Counted from the stretch's first letter, positions 17,640 through 27,249 are shown. The stretch is 64,000 nucleotides of DNA from Janthinobacterium aquaticum (GCF_009208565.1 NZ_WFLK01000018.1:1-64000); one strand, 5' to 3'. Notes: a model not told the origin generated them from the letters alone. Made by a program: numbers and translations.

Positions 17640-20480
17640 TCAGTAGATGGCGCTGGCCGGGGCGCCGTTTTGTTGTGGCGCCACCAGCGGCAATACCAGC
17701 GTAAAACAGGTGCCGGCGCGGCTGCTGTTGACGTTGATGACGCCGCCCAGCAGGGCGGTGACGATGTTGTAGCTGATCGACAGGCCCAGGCCGCTGCCGC
17801 CGCGGCCCAGCTTGGTGGTAAAGAAAGGATCGAAGATGCGCGACAGATGCTGTTCTTCGATGCCGCCGCCGTTGTCTTCAAAAATGATGCGCACCTGCGT
17901 CTCGCTGGCGCTGGCCGACAGGCGCATCAGGCCAGATGGCGTGGCCTTGTCAAAAGCATGCAGCAGGGCGTTGTTGACCAGGTTGGTGATCACCTGGCCC
18001 AGCGGACCGGGATAGCTGTCCATGCCGATGCCGAACGCAATGTCGGTTTCGATCCGGTGGCCCGAACTGCGGATGCGGTTCATGACGGTGGCGATGATTT
18101 CATGGCTGAGTTGCTGCAGGTCGAATGCGCGCCGCTGTTCGGTGGTGCGATCGACCGCCACCTGCTTGAAACTGTTGACCAGGTCGGCCGCGCTATGCAG
18201 GCCGCGCATCACCAGCGCCGCTGCCTTGCCGGCGTCGTCGATATACGCAGCCAGGTCGGAGCGGCGCAGGCCGGCGCCATTCATCAGCCGTTCCACATCC
18301 TGCGTTTTTTGCTGCATGGTGCTGGCGATCAGCAGGCTGTTGCCGATCGGCGTATTGAGTTCGTGCGCCACGCCGGCCATCAGCGCACCGAGTGCCGCAA
18401 GTTTTTGCTGCGACACCAGCTGCGTCTGCGCATCCTGCAACTGGCGATAGGCGCTGGCGTTGTCGAGCGCGATGGCGCTGTAGGCGCACAGGGTACGAAA
18501 GATCAGCCGTTCGCGTTCGCCATAGGCGTTGCTGTGGCAGGACTGCACCGTCATCACGCCCAGCAGCCGCTCGCCCACCATCAGCGGCATATACAGCACG
18601 CTCTCGTTATGCAGCGTGCCCGGCACAGTGTAGGCATGGCGCCGCGGCGGCACCTGGGCGATATACACCTCGCAGCGTCCCAGCAGGCAGCGCACCGAAT
18701 AGGCATGCGCGTTGTCGAGTGCAATAGCGTTGTCGGGCAGCAGGCGGCCCGCTTCCACGCCATAGGCGCGGTGCAGGGCGGTGCCGGCCGCGTCGAGCAT
18801 ATAGACGGCAAAGGTATTGACCGACAGCAGCGCATGGACATGGCGGTCGAGCACCTGGAACACGGCGCTGGCGTCGAGGTGGGTGGTAATTTCCTGGCCG
18901 ATGGCCGACAGCCGTTCCAGCGTGTCGCTGGTCTGCTGCAGCACTTCGGCGCGGCGCGCTTCCGAGGCGGCCAGTTCGCGGTGGTGATAGCCTTCCGAGC
19001 GCGCATGTTCGGTCTGGTGGTGCACCTGCATGGCGATGGCGCGGTTGGTGGCCTGCTGGGTGTGGCTTTTTTCCCGCGCCACGCCGGCCTCGAGCGCGAT
19101 GTCATAGGCGCGCGCATAGTCGCCGACATCGGCGTATTCGCGCGCCAGTGCATCGAACAGGTCGGCTGGCGGCGTGTAGTCGTCGATCGACAGCGCCACC
19201 TGCAGCGCGCAGTGCAGGTAGTGCAACGCCGGCGTGGGTTCGCGCATGCCGGTCGGCGCCGCCAGTTCATGGCGCGCATGCAGCATGGCCAGCACGCGCA
19301 GCGCCGCCACCTGGTTGACGGCGTCGCCCTGCACGGTGGCCAGTTGCAGCGCGCGCCGCGCCGCCAGATGCGCCTCTTCCGGCAGGTCGAGATAAGACAG
19401 CGCATGGGCGCTGCCGCGCTGGGCCAGGCAGCGAAAGTCGGCCTGGCCCAGCGCCTCGGCGCGCTGCGCCAGGCGCGAGAAGGCGTCGAGCGCCATGTCG
19501 TAGTCGCCTTTGTCCAGACTCAGTTCGCCAAGGTAGAACAAGGCATTGGCGTAGCTGCGCGCGCCGGCCATCGGCGCGAGCGTGTGCAAGGCCTGCTGCA
19601 GCAGCGTTTCGGCGTCCTGCAGGCGGCCCAGGCGGCGCATGGTTTCGGCCGTGTGGGTCTGGCAGGCGCCGATGCTGCGCGGCCAGCCGGTCGGGCAGGC
19701 CAGGTCGAGCGCGCACTGCATCCATTCGAGCGCCGACTCATGGTCGTTCAGGCTGCCGAAGCAGTCGCCGATATTGATGGCGGCGGTAATGGCGGTGCGC
19801 AACTGGCCGCTGTCGAGCGCCGCTTCATAGGCCTGCATGTAGTGGCCGGCGGCGCGCCCCAGATCGTGCGAGCGGTAGGCCAGCATGCCGTGGAAATCAT
19901 GGACCCACGTGGCCAGCGGGGGCGGCGGCTGCAGGCCGGAGGAGTCGAGGCTGAAGCGTTTCCCCCAGCGCGCCTGCGCCGCAGGCGCATCGTGCAGCAC
20001 GGCCCAGCGCGCGCTGGCCGCATCGGCCAGGCTGGCGCGCATGGCGTCGCCGGCGCTGCGCGCCTGTTCTGCTGCCAGTTGCAGCTGCTCGTCGCGGCGC
20101 AGATGGTCGCCACGGTCGATCGCAATCGAGGCCAGCAGCCAGTGCACATCGGCGCAGGCGGCATTGTCGCCAAGCTGGCATACGATATCGCGCACGGCCA
20201 GCGCCATGGCTTCGGCCTTGTCGAGCGCGCCGTGCAGCCAGGCCAGTTCGGCCTGTATCAACTGCAGGCGCGCCTGAGCCAGCGCCTGTGCCTGCGGCGT
20301 CAGCGCCGCCGACGCCAGCAGGCCGTGCGCCTCCTGGCCATAGCGGCTGGCGCGCGCGCTGTCGCGCTGGCGCAGATGCCAGGCCAGCGACAGCAGCAGC
20401 GGCAGGCGCTGCGCACCCTGCAGCGGCGCCATGGCATTTTCCCACTGTGTTATTTCATGCTCGAGCACGAACATTTCCAT
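17640..20480 (-). CDS. TPR-GAF sensor histidine kinase
   Basis: A 946-residue soluble sensor kinase with no transmembrane helix. Residues ~1-450 are helical TPR-like repeats (paired tyrosine/alanine helices such as ALFYLGELSLDKGDYDMALDAF), ~530-680 form a GAF domain, the H box is at ~705 (AGVAHELNTPIGN), and an HATPase follows with NLVNNALLHAF, DNGGGIEEQHLSRIFDPFFTTK and GSGLGLSIS. Start ATG 20480 is set by GGGAGAGG just upstream. No response regulator lies next to it, so it is an orphan kinase of unknown signal, probably cytoplasmic. Confidence 0.88.
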   Translation of the reverse strand: MEMFVLEHEITQWENAMAPLQGAQRLPLLLSLAWHLRQRDSARASRYGQEAHGLLASAALTPQAQALAQARLQLIQAELAWLHGALDKAEAMALAVRDIVCQLGDNAACADVHWLLASIAIDRGDHLRRDEQLQLAAEQARSAGDAMRASLADAASARWAVLHDAPAAQARWGKRFSLDSSGLQPPPPLATWVHDFHGMLAYRSHDLGRAAGHYMQAYEAALDSGQLRTAITAAINIGDCFGSLNDHESALEWMQCALDLACPTGWPRSIGACQTHTAETMRRLGRLQDAETLLQQALHTLAPMAGARSYANALFYLGELSLDKGDYDMALDAFSRLAQRAEALGQADFRCLAQRGSAHALSYLDLPEEAHLAARRALQLATVQGDAVNQVAALRVLAMLHARHELAAPTGMREPTPALHYLHCALQVALSIDDYTPPADLFDALAREYADVGDYARAYDIALEAGVAREKSHTQQATNRAIAMQVHHQTEHARSEGYHHRELAASEARRAEVLQQTSDTLERLSAIGQEITTHLDASAVFQVLDRHVHALLSVNTFAVYMLDAAGTALHRAYGVEAGRLLPDNAIALDNAHAYSVRCLLGRCEVYIAQVPPRRHAYTVPGTLHNESVLYMPLMVGERLLGVMTVQSCHSNAYGERERLIFRTLCAYSAIALDNASAYRQLQDAQTQLVSQQKLAALGALMAGVAHELNTPIGNSLLIASTMQQKTQDVERLMNGAGLRRSDLAAYIDDAGKAAALVMRGLHSAADLVNSFKQVAVDRTTEQRRAFDLQQLSHEIIATVMNRIRSSGHRIETDIAFGIGMDSYPGPLGQVITNLVNNALLHAFDKATPSGLMRLSASASETQVRIIFEDNGGGIEEQHLSRIFDPFFTTKLGRGGSGLGLSISYNIVTALLGGVINVNSSRAGTCFTLVLPLVAPQQNGAPASAIY

Positions 20481-20608
20481 ACTTGCCTCTCCCGCGACAG
20501 TGGCGCCGGCTTGCCTTCCAGACAAGCCCGGTGCCTGTCATTGTAAGCTGCCTGCGGGAGAAATGTTCATGTCTGAACAGGCATTTTATGCCTGCTGCGC
20601 AGCGCCTT

Positions 20609-21067
20609 TCAGCGTGAAACCAGGCGGATCGGCGCCTGTGCGCCAGTATCAGCCAGTGCCTGGCCTGCCGGTGCGCGCAAGCCAGGCAGGCGCTGGGCGT
20701 CGTCGATGACCACCCGTTCGCCGCCCTGTTCAAAGGCAAGGCTGGCGCCGCGCTCGGTGACAAAGCGCCCCGGCGCCGTGGCGTGCAGCCGTACTTCCTG
20801 CGTGGCGCGCAGTTCGCGCCGCTGCGCCAGGCGGCCGAAGAACTGCTGATCCTGCTGGCGCACCACCAGCAGTTGGCCGTTCGACAGCGCATACGGCTGC
20901 TCCATCGACATCGCTTCCTGCGCGGTCACCTGGTAGGGCGCCTGGATGCTGATGCGCACCTTGCCGTGATCGGCGCCGGATTGCGCCAGCGCAGGGGTAG
21001 ACGCAGCGGACAAGGCCAGCAGGGCGGCGGCGGGGAGCAGGCGTGCAACGTGGATAAGCTTGGACAT
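20609..21067 (-). CDS. Secreted hypothetical protein
   Basis: A 152-residue protein with a clear signal peptide ([28 protein letters not shown], cleavage probably after ALA). The mature ~125 residues are mixed beta and contain QQFFGRLAQRRELRATQEVRLHAT. I do not recognise a family. ATG 21067 is preceded by AAAGGTG, and a GTG at 21076 in the same frame is less likely. It stands alone between the histidine kinase and rsgA on the same strand, with gaps of over 100 bases on both sides. Confidence 0.7.
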   Translation of the reverse strand: MSKLIHVARLLPAAALLALSAASTPALAQSGADHGKVRISIQAPYQVTAQEAMSMEQPYALSNGQLLVVRQQDQQFFGRLAQRRELRATQEVRLHATAPGRFVTERGASLAFEQGGERVVIDDAQRLPGLRAPAGQALADTGAQAPIRLVSR

Positions 21068-21252
21068 GAGAATCACCTTTGATCTGGAGGTAGGAGGGGG
21101 AACCGTCTTGTCGCTGGCAGGGCTGCTGCAGCAACGCAGATCAAGATAGCAAATGCACCATGTTGTCTCCAGCGGCTGGCGACGAATGGCAGCTTTCGGG
21201 GGCTGGAATGCCGGAAAACGGGAATGAGTGGTTGTCGGTAAAAATGCGGAAA

Positions 21253-21297
21253 GCAGTGCTGGTGGCGAAATTTAATTTCGCACACCAGTGCTTTTTT
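21253..21297 (+). terminator. Strong plus-strand terminator without an obvious gene
   Basis: AGTGCTGGTG pairs (with two G-U pairs) with CACCAGTGCT, continued by GCGAAATT / AATTTCGC across a one-base bulge, and six T follow on the plus strand. The wobble pairs work only in plus-strand RNA, so the orientation is plus. Yet the flanking genes on both sides are minus-strand. It may mark a small RNA, or be a weak bidirectional terminator for rsgA. Confidence 0.6.
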
Positions 21298-21322
21298 ATG
21301 GATAAGTTTGCTTTCTCCGGTG

Positions 21323-22228
21323 TCAGTACAGCGTCTGCGCCGACTCGTGCAGCAACTGGCCGTACAGCGTGTGGCGCATTTTAGCGATCTTGCCGTCGGC
21401 CAGCGCCTGCAGCACCGCGCATTGCGGCTCGATCAGATGGCGGCAGTTATAGAACTTGCAGCCGCCCAGATAGGGCTGGAATTCGCGGAAGGCGCGCTCG
21501 AGCATGCCTTCGCTCAAATGGTACAGACCGAATTCCTGGAAGCCCGGTGAATCGATGATCGAGCTGTGCTCGCCCAGTTCAGGCAGGCTATACAGTCGCG
21601 TAAAGGTGGTGGTGTGCTTGCCCGTGTCGAGCGCGGCGGAAATCTCGCGCACGGCGATGTCGGCGTCCGGCACCAGCAGGTTGATCAGCGACGATTTGCC
21701 CATGCCCGACTGGCCGATCAGGATCGACGACTGGCCAGCCAGCAGCGGCGTCAGCGTGGCCACCGCATGCTCGGGTGCGGCGCGCGCCGACACTTCATGC
21801 ACCGGGTAGCCGAGCGAGGAGTACGGCAGCAGGCGTTCGCGGGTCTTGTCCAGCGAGGCCGTCACATCGGTCTTGTTGAGGATAATGTGCGCCTCGATGC
21901 CGGCCGCATCGGCCGCCACCAGCGAGCGCGAAATCAGGTCGTCGGCAAAGCCCGGCTCGGTGGCCACCACGATAAACAGCTGGGTCAGGTTGGCCGCCAG
22001 CAGCTTGGACTTGTACTGGTCCGAGCGGTACAGCAGCGTCTGGCGCTCGTCGATGCTGTCAATCACGGCCTGGTCGTTCGAGGTGCGCGTCAGCTGCACC
22101 CGGTCGCCCACGGCCACATTGGTTTTCTTGCCGCGCGTTACGCACTGCAGCTTGACGCCATCCACTTCGGCCAGGTAGTGGCGGCCATGGGCGGCAATAA
22201 TGACGCCATTGAGTTTATCGGCACTCAT
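21323..22228 (-). CDS. rsgA: Ribosome small-subunit biogenesis GTPase RsgA
   Basis: A 301-residue circularly permuted GTPase that helps late 30S maturation. It has an N-terminal OB fold, then G4 (LNKTD) ahead of G1 ([10 protein letters not shown]) and G3 (DSPGF), and a zinc-binding end [14 protein letters not shown]. The order G4-G1-G3 is diagnostic. Its ATG overlaps the phhB stop (22225-22228), placing it third in an operon with the M48 protease and phhB genes. Confidence 0.95.
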   Translation of the reverse strand: MSADKLNGVIIAAHGRHYLAEVDGVKLQCVTRGKKTNVAVGDRVQLTRTSNDQAVIDSIDERQTLLYRSDQYKSKLLAANLTQLFIVVATEPGFADDLISRSLVAADAAGIEAHIILNKTDVTASLDKTRERLLPYSSLGYPVHEVSARAAPEHAVATLTPLLAGQSSILIGQSGMGKSSLINLLVPDADIAVREISAALDTGKHTTTFTRLYSLPELGEHSSIIDSPGFQEFGLYHLSEGMLERAFREFQPYLGGCKFYNCRHLIEPQCAVLQALADGKIAKMRHTLYGQLLHESAQTLY

Positions 22229-22581
22229 GGCGCCACCTGGCTGCTCTGGTAAAGCGCATCGGCCCGCGCGGCGCAGATAAAGTCGTTGTCGGACAGGCCG
22301 CCGGCGCCCTGGTTGATTGAATGGGTGGTGTAGCGGGCGGTACAGCTTTTATAGGTAATGATGAGCTCCGGATGGTGGTCCTGAATATGGGTCATATAAG
22401 CGAGTGCGTTGACAAAAGCCAGCGTCTGGTAATAGTTCTTGAATTGAAAAGTGCGCGTCAGTATGCCGTCGTGCAGCCGCCAGTCGGGCAGCAGGGCCAG
22501 CAGGCTGGCCACGTCGGTATCGGGCAGCGCCTGCTGGCGCGGCGCGCACTGCTGCTGCGCCAGGGCTTGCAAGGTCGTCAT
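22225..22581 (-). CDS. phhB: 4a-hydroxytetrahydrobiopterin dehydratase
   Basis: A 118-residue pterin-4a-carbinolamine dehydratase, which regenerates the pterin cofactor used by phenylalanine hydroxylase. The family signature [19 protein letters not shown] and the following [12 protein letters not shown] are intact. No aromatic hydroxylase gene is in the window. It overlaps its upstream and downstream neighbours by four bases each, so it is translationally coupled to both. Confidence 0.92.
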   Translation of the reverse strand: MTTLQALAQQQCAPRQQALPDTDVASLLALLPDWRLHDGILTRTFQFKNYYQTLAFVNALAYMTHIQDHHPELIITYKSCTARYTTHSINQGAGGLSDNDFICAARADALYQSSQVAP

Positions 22582-23852
22582 GCGGTAGCTCCCTTCAGGT
22601 GGCCGATGCGCACGCTGGCCGGCGGGTGCGAGTCGTAAAAGGCCGAGTGCAGCGGATCGGGCGTCAGCGTCGAGGCGTTGTCTTCGTACATTTTCACCAG
22701 CGCCGACACCAGGTCATTGGCGTCAGTATGTTGAGCGGCAAAGGCATCGGCTTCGAATTCATGCTTGCGCGAGCCGAGCGAGGCCAACGGCCCCAGCAGG
22801 AACGTGAACACCGGCAGCGCCAGCATGAACAGCAGCAGCGCCAGCGCATCGGTGCCCTGGCCGGCCAGCGCCAGCGTGACCGGGTCGACGCCGAGGCCTG
22901 CATAGAACCACGGCTGCGTCTTCAGGTAACCGAGCAGCGCCAGGAAGCCCAGCGATATGGCAAACATCATGGCGATGCGCTTGACGATATGCCTGAGCTT
23001 GAAGTGGCCCAGCTCATGCGCCAGCACCGCTTCGATTTCATGCGGCGCCAGGCGCGACAGCAGGGTGTCGAAAAACACGATGCGCTTGTTGGCGCCAAAG
23101 CCGGAAAAATACGCATTGCCATGGGCGCTGCGCTTGGAGCCGTCCATCACGAACAGGCCTTTGGAGGCAAAGCCGACGCGCTGCATCAGGCCTTCGATGC
23201 GTTGTTTTAGCGATTCATCGGCCAGCGGCGTAAATTTGTTGAACAGCGGTGCAATCACGGTTGGGTAAAGCACCATCATCAGCAGCTGGAAACCGCTCCA
23301 CACCAGCCACGCGTACAGCCACCACAGGTCGCCCGCGCTGGCCATCAGCGTCAGCACCACCCACAGCAGCGGCAGGCCGATGGCTGCGCCCAGCAGCACA
23401 CCCTTGAGCATGTCGGCAAAGAACAGGCCGCGGCGCATGGCATTGAAGCCGAAGCGTTGTTCAAGCACGAACTGGCGGTAATAATCAAACGGCAGGTCGA
23501 CCAGCCCGGAGATGGCGGCAAAGGCCACGATCAGGCTGATTTGATACCACATGCCGGAACCCGTTACTTCCTGCAGATGCACGGCCAGCCACTGCAGGCC
23601 GCCAAGCAACGTAAAACCAATCAGCACCGCGTAGTTGACCAGCAGTGTGAGCAGGCCGAACTTGGTTTTCGCGACCGTATAGTCGGCCGCCTTCTGGTGC
23701 GCGGCCAGCGGGATTTTTTCAGCAAATTCAGGCGGCACCTGGGCGCGGTTGGCCAGCACATGGCGGATCTGGCGCGAGGCCAGCCAGAAGCGCACGGCCA
23801 GCGTCAGCACCAGAAGGGAAACAAACAAAATCGAGAACGCGAGTGAATACAT
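22578..23852 (-). CDS. M48 family (Ste24-like) membrane metalloprotease
   Basis: A 424-residue integral membrane zinc protease. The N-terminal half is a multi-helix CAAX-protease N domain. The catalytic HELGH motif lies in EAVLAHELGHFKLRH, and the third ligand is in KHEFEADAFA. Its role in bacteria is probably membrane protein quality control, since no prenylated substrate is known. It is the first gene of a three-gene minus-strand operon and is divergent from orn, with only 60 bases between the two starts. Confidence 0.9.
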   Translation of the reverse strand: MYSLAFSILFVSLLVLTLAVRFWLASRQIRHVLANRAQVPPEFAEKIPLAAHQKAADYTVAKTKFGLLTLLVNYAVLIGFTLLGGLQWLAVHLQEVTGSGMWYQISLIVAFAAISGLVDLPFDYYRQFVLEQRFGFNAMRRGLFFADMLKGVLLGAAIGLPLLWVVLTLMASAGDLWWLYAWLVWSGFQLLMMVLYPTVIAPLFNKFTPLADESLKQRIEGLMQRVGFASKGLFVMDGSKRSAHGNAYFSGFGANKRIVFFDTLLSRLAPHEIEAVLAHELGHFKLRHIVKRIAMMFAISLGFLALLGYLKTQPWFYAGLGVDPVTLALAGQGTDALALLLFMLALPVFTFLLGPLASLGSRKHEFEADAFAAQHTDANDLVSALVKMYEDNASTLTPDPLHSAFYDSHPPASVRIGHLKGATA

Positions 23853-23912
23853 GCTGTGCCTGTGAGAAAATGGCTGATTATTTAGTTAGTTTAATCAGGC
23901 CAAGAGAGAATT

Positions 23913-24503
23913 ATGTCACAAGCGACCGACTTAACCCCATCCATCCCTGCCGCTCCTGCGCGTCCCAATGAAATGAACCTGATCTGGGTCGATATGGAAA
24001 TGACCGGCCTGGAACCCGATACCGACCGCATTATCGAAGTGGCGGTGGTGGTCACCGACATGCACCTGAACCTGTTGGCCGAAGGCCCGGTATTTGCGAT
24101 TCACCAGTCCGATGAAACACTGAACAAGATGGATGCCTGGAACAAGGGCACGCATGGCCGCTCGGGCCTGATCGAACGGGTCAAGGCCTCGACCGTGACG
24201 GAAGCGCAGGCCGAAGCCGAGCTGATCGCGTTCCTGAAAAAGTATGTACCAGCTGGCAAATCGCCGATGTGCGGCAACACCATCGGCCAGGACCGCCGCT
24301 TCATGGTGCGCGGCATGCCCAAACTCGAAGCGTTCTTCCACTACCGCAACCTGGACGTATCGACGCTCAAAGAGCTGTGCAAGCGCTGGAAACCGGAAAT
24401 CGCCACCGGCTTCAAGAAGCACCAGAAGCATACGGCGATGGCCGATATTATCGAATCGATCGAAGAGCTCAAGTACTATCGCGAGCATTTTATCAAGCTG
24501 TAG
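23913..24503 (+). CDS. orn: Oligoribonuclease
   Basis: A 196-residue 3'-5' exoribonuclease of the DEDDh family that degrades very short RNAs and also the c-di-GMP breakdown product pGpG. Motifs visible are Exo I ([13 protein letters not shown]), the [11 protein letters not shown] block and Exo III ([11 protein letters not shown]). The ~20-residue N-terminal extension before [13 protein letters not shown] is compatible with ATG 23913. A REP-like repeat follows the stop codon. Confidence 0.95.
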   Translation: MSQATDLTPSIPAAPARPNEMNLIWVDMEMTGLEPDTDRIIEVAVVVTDMHLNLLAEGPVFAIHQSDETLNKMDAWNKGTHGRSGLIERVKASTVTEAQAEAELIAFLKKYVPAGKSPMCGNTIGQDRRFMVRGMPKLEAFFHYRNLDVSTLKELCKRWKPEIATGFKKHQKHTAMADIIESIEELKYYREHFIKL

Positions 24504-24520
24504 GTTTTATGTCGCGAGTG

Positions 24521-24640
24521 GTTGTCGGCTTACGCGCTGCGCGCTAAGCCGACCTACGCACCAAGCCGACCTGCGTGCAACCCGACCTGCGCGTATTGCG
24601 TAGGTCGGGTTAGCCGCGCAAGCGCGGCGTAACCCGACAT
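24521..24640. repeat. REP-like palindromic repeat pair (diverged)
   Basis: Two hairpins of the family seen elsewhere in the window, here with GTCGGCTTA / TAAGCCGAC (24521-24556) and GTCGGGTTA / TAACCCGAC (24600-24640) as outer arms, separated by partial copies of the CCGACCTGCG edge. They lie between the convergent ends of orn and a minus-strand hypothetical gene. Confidence 0.75.
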
Positions 24641-24660
24641 AGCCAGCGCACCAAGGGCAA

Positions 24661-24996
24661 TCAGGGCGCCTGCAAATCAATCCTGTGCCAGCACCCATCC
24701 TCGCCGCGCGCCTCCAGCACCCAAGCCGCCTCCTGGCGCAGCTCGGTAATCCACAGCGCATTGCCCGGCTCCCGGAAATACGCGGTGCAGCGCCCCTGCG
24801 GCGCCAGCTCGCACACGATCAGCCCTTCGCCCGCCACCGCGCACCAGCGCGCATTGGCATCGATCAGCGCCACTTGCGGGTCGCCATAAAATTCGCCTAC
24901 GTGCAGTTGCCAGCCCGCGCTTGAATGCACGCTGGCGCTTTCATAGTCATGCGTGACGGTGATGCTGGCGCTGCGTGCCAGTTCGCGCGCGCTCAT
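24661..24996 (-). CDS. Hypothetical protein coupled to a LysR regulator
   Basis: A 111-residue soluble protein of unknown family (MSARELARSASITVTHDYESASV...). No signal peptide or membrane segment; rich in Trp, Cys and acidic residues. It starts inside the stop codon of the upstream lysR gene (ATGA, 24993-24996), so the two are very likely co-translated. The function may relate to that regulator's target, but nothing else shows this. Confidence 0.65.
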   Translation of the reverse strand: MSARELARSASITVTHDYESASVHSSAGWQLHVGEFYGDPQVALIDANARWCAVAGEGLIVCELAPQGRCTAYFREPGNALWITELRQEAAWVLEARGEDGCWHRIDLQAP

Positions 24997-25934
24997 GGCG
25001 CCACCGCCGGCCACAGCGCTTCCTGGTCGGCGCGCGCTTCGGCGATCAGCCACTCGCAAAAGGCATGCACCATTGGCCGCGTCTCGGCCAGGGGCGAGCG
25101 CAGCAGGTAGTAGCAGTGCGGGCCGCGCAGGCGGTGTTCGAACAGGCGCACCAGGCGTCCGGCGCGCAGGTCGTCGCCGATCAGCGGGCTGGCGGCAATC
25201 GCCACGCCCTGGCCGCTGGCTGCTGCATCAAGGCACAGATAGGTGTGAGAAAAGCGCGCGCCGCTGTTGCCGCTGCTGCCGCTGTAATGCACGCCGCAGC
25301 TGTGCAGCCAGCGCGCCCAGTCGATCACGCCGGGCAGATGCACTTCCGGCTCGTCGTGCAGCAGCGGGTAGCGCAGCAGGTCCGAGGGCTGTCTGAGCAT
25401 GGCGGCATTGTCGCGAAAGCCGGGGCTGCAGACGGCTGAAAACCATTCCTCCATCAGCAAGTCGACTTTCATGCCCGGATAGCGGCCGGGACCCAGGCGG
25501 ATGGCCACGTCCACGCCGTCGCGCGCCAGGTCGACCGGGTGCATCGAGGCCAGCACCCGCAGTTCAAGCTGCGGATGGCGGTCGCGCAGCCGGCCCAGGC
25601 GCGGCATCAGCCAGCGCGACACCAGCGAACTGGTGGCCGTCACCGTCACCACCTTGTCGTCGCCCTGGCGGCGCGCCTGCTCCGATACGTCGGCCAGCTG
25701 ATTCAGGATCGGGCCCAACGTGGCGGCATAGCGCTGGCCGGCACCCGTCAGCACCACCCCGCGCGGCAGGCGCTGGAACAGCGCCACGCCCAGCCATGAC
25801 TCAAGCTGTTTGACGTGGTGGCCGATGGCGCCGGCCGACACGTGCAGTTCTTCGCCGGCGCGCTGGAAGCCTTCATGGCGCGCTGCCGCCTCAAAGGCGT
25901 GCAGGGCGGCAAGCGGGGGCAGATGTCGGGACAT
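24993..25934 (-). CDS. LysR-family transcriptional regulator (GcvA-like)
   Basis: A 313-residue regulator with an N-terminal winged helix (LPPLAALHAFEAAARHEGFQRAGEELHVSAGAIGHHVKQLE) of the GcvA-like subgroup and a C-terminal substrate-binding domain (VDVAIRLGPG, QGVAIAASPLIGDDL). It is divergent from the EamA transporter gene, a common layout in which the LysR protein controls its neighbour. The effector is unknown. Confidence 0.9.
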   Translation of the reverse strand: MSRHLPPLAALHAFEAAARHEGFQRAGEELHVSAGAIGHHVKQLESWLGVALFQRLPRGVVLTGAGQRYAATLGPILNQLADVSEQARRQGDDKVVTVTATSSLVSRWLMPRLGRLRDRHPQLELRVLASMHPVDLARDGVDVAIRLGPGRYPGMKVDLLMEEWFSAVCSPGFRDNAAMLRQPSDLLRYPLLHDEPEVHLPGVIDWARWLHSCGVHYSGSSGNSGARFSHTYLCLDAAASGQGVAIAASPLIGDDLRAGRLVRLFEHRLRGPHCYYLLRSPLAETRPMVHAFCEWLIAEARADQEALWPAVAP

Positions 25935-26126
25935 GAAAATCGAGCCTCAGTAATTTTTGGTCTATCCGTAAACAATATTGGTTTGTTTCATTTTGCGCAA
26001 GCGAATATCATGGCAAGCATGTGTTATTTGCACCCGCAAAATAATTGACGCATATCCAGCTTGTTCGAGCCGGCACGAATCAACCCGTTTGCCCGGCTTC
26101 CCCCGATTTATTTGAAGAGGTTAGTC
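25935..26126. promoter_or_regulatory. Divergent lysR/EamA promoter region
   Basis: This 192-base A/T-richer intergenic stretch must hold both promoters. A long-range inverted repeat ATTTTGCG (25990-25997) / CGCAAAAT (26035-26042) is the only clear symmetry. No definite LysR box was identified. Confidence 0.35.
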
Positions 26127-27029
26127 ATGTCTGATCGCCGCGCCGTTGCGCTGGTGTTGTTGTCGGCTGCCGGGTTTGGCAGCTCCGCCGTGTTTGCCAA
26201 GGCCGCCTATGCGTCCGGGCTCAATCCCTCGACCATGCTGGCGCTGCGCTTCCTGATTGCCGCCGCGCTGCTGTTGCCACTGGTGTGGCTGGGTGGCTGG
26301 CGCCTGCCGCGCGGGCGCCTGTTGGCCGGCTATATGCTGATGGGCTTGATGTACACGGCGCAGTCGCAGGGCTATTTCACGGCCCTGCTGTATGCCAGCA
26401 GCGGCTTGTGCGCCATGCTGCTGTACGCCTATCCGGTGCTGGTGACGGTGCTGGCCTTGCTGTTGGGCTGGGAAAGACTGGACCGACGCATGCTGGCGCT
26501 GATGGTGCTGGCGGTGGCCGGCATGGCCGTCACGCTGGGCGGCAAGCTGCAGGGCCAGCCGATCGGCATTGCGCTGGCGCTGATGGCCGCCGGCGTCTAC
26601 GCCGTGTATATCCTGTTTGGCAACAGCTTGTCGAAAAGCGCAGAAAACATCCACCCGCTCGCCGCCTGTGTCGTGATACTTAGTACGGCCGGCGTGGCCA
26701 ATACCGGCATGGCGCTCTGGCAGGGTATCGCCTTGCCCGCCACGGCGACCGGCTGGCTGGCCGTTTGCGCCATTGCGCTGTTTTCCACGGCGGTGGCGAT
26801 TGCCGCGTTTTTTGCCGGCGTGGCGCAGATCGGCGCGTCCAAGGCATCGATCATTTCCACGTTCGAGCCGGTCGTGACGATGGCCTTTGGCGTGGGCATG
26901 CTCGGTGAAAAAGTCAGCAGCACCCAGCTGCTGGGCGGTGTGATGGTGCTGGCGGCGGTGATTTTGCTGGCGCAGCGCCCGGCGCCGAAGACGGCCGCGC
27001 TGCCTGCCGTGCAGGCCAGTGCAAGCTAG
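26127..27029 (+). CDS. EamA-family (DMT) transporter
   Basis: A 300-residue inner-membrane protein with ten predicted helices in two EamA halves. The first half opens with VALVLLSAAGFGSSAVFAKAAYA; the second ends with SIISTFEPVVTMAFGVGMLGEKVSSTQLLGG, the usual carboxyl-half signature. Probably exports a small metabolite or amino acid under control of the divergent LysR regulator. ATG 26127 is chosen because GAAGAGG precedes it; the open frame extends to 26061. Confidence 0.9.
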   Translation: MSDRRAVALVLLSAAGFGSSAVFAKAAYASGLNPSTMLALRFLIAAALLLPLVWLGGWRLPRGRLLAGYMLMGLMYTAQSQGYFTALLYASSGLCAMLLYAYPVLVTVLALLLGWERLDRRMLALMVLAVAGMAVTLGGKLQGQPIGIALALMAAGVYAVYILFGNSLSKSAENIHPLAACVVILSTAGVANTGMALWQGIALPATATGWLAVCAIALFSTAVAIAAFFAGVAQIGASKASIISTFEPVVTMAFGVGMLGEKVSSTQLLGGVMVLAAVILLAQRPAPKTAALPAVQASAS

Positions 27030-27156
27030 AGTAGCAGCAGAATCAGTAGAGGGATGCATCGAATTGATGAAAAATCGTCGTGTGTATCTCCGCAAGTGCG
27101 ACAGAGGTATATACAATTGAACCTGCTTGATCAGTGTGATGGTCAGGTCTCCTTGG

Positions 27157-27188
27157 GCGCCGCAGCAGTTTGCGGCGCATTTTTTTTG
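27157..27188 (+). terminator. Rho-independent terminator upstream of the haem gene
   Basis: GCGCCGCA / TGCGGCGC arms (27157-27164, 27171-27178) are followed by a run of eight T. It lies 128 bases after the EamA transporter stop. It could end that mRNA or a separate small transcript. Confidence 0.8.
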
Positions 27189-27230
27189 TGCTGAGCTAAC
27201 GCAAATGCAGCATAAAAAAATCTTTTTGTG

Positions 27231-27249
27231 CGAATGATTCTCATTTATA
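27231..27249 (+). promoter_or_regulatory. Fur box upstream of hmuS
   Basis: CGAATGATTCTCATTTATA is close to the classical Fur-box core AATGATnnTCATT. It sits ~66 bases before the haem-utilisation gene, just where an iron-responsive operator is expected. Confidence 0.75.

Noticed and set aside
17586-20546. 986-codon open frame opposite the histidine kinase
   Set aside because: The minus strand encodes GAF and HATPase motifs; the plus frame is low-complexity and has no start signal.
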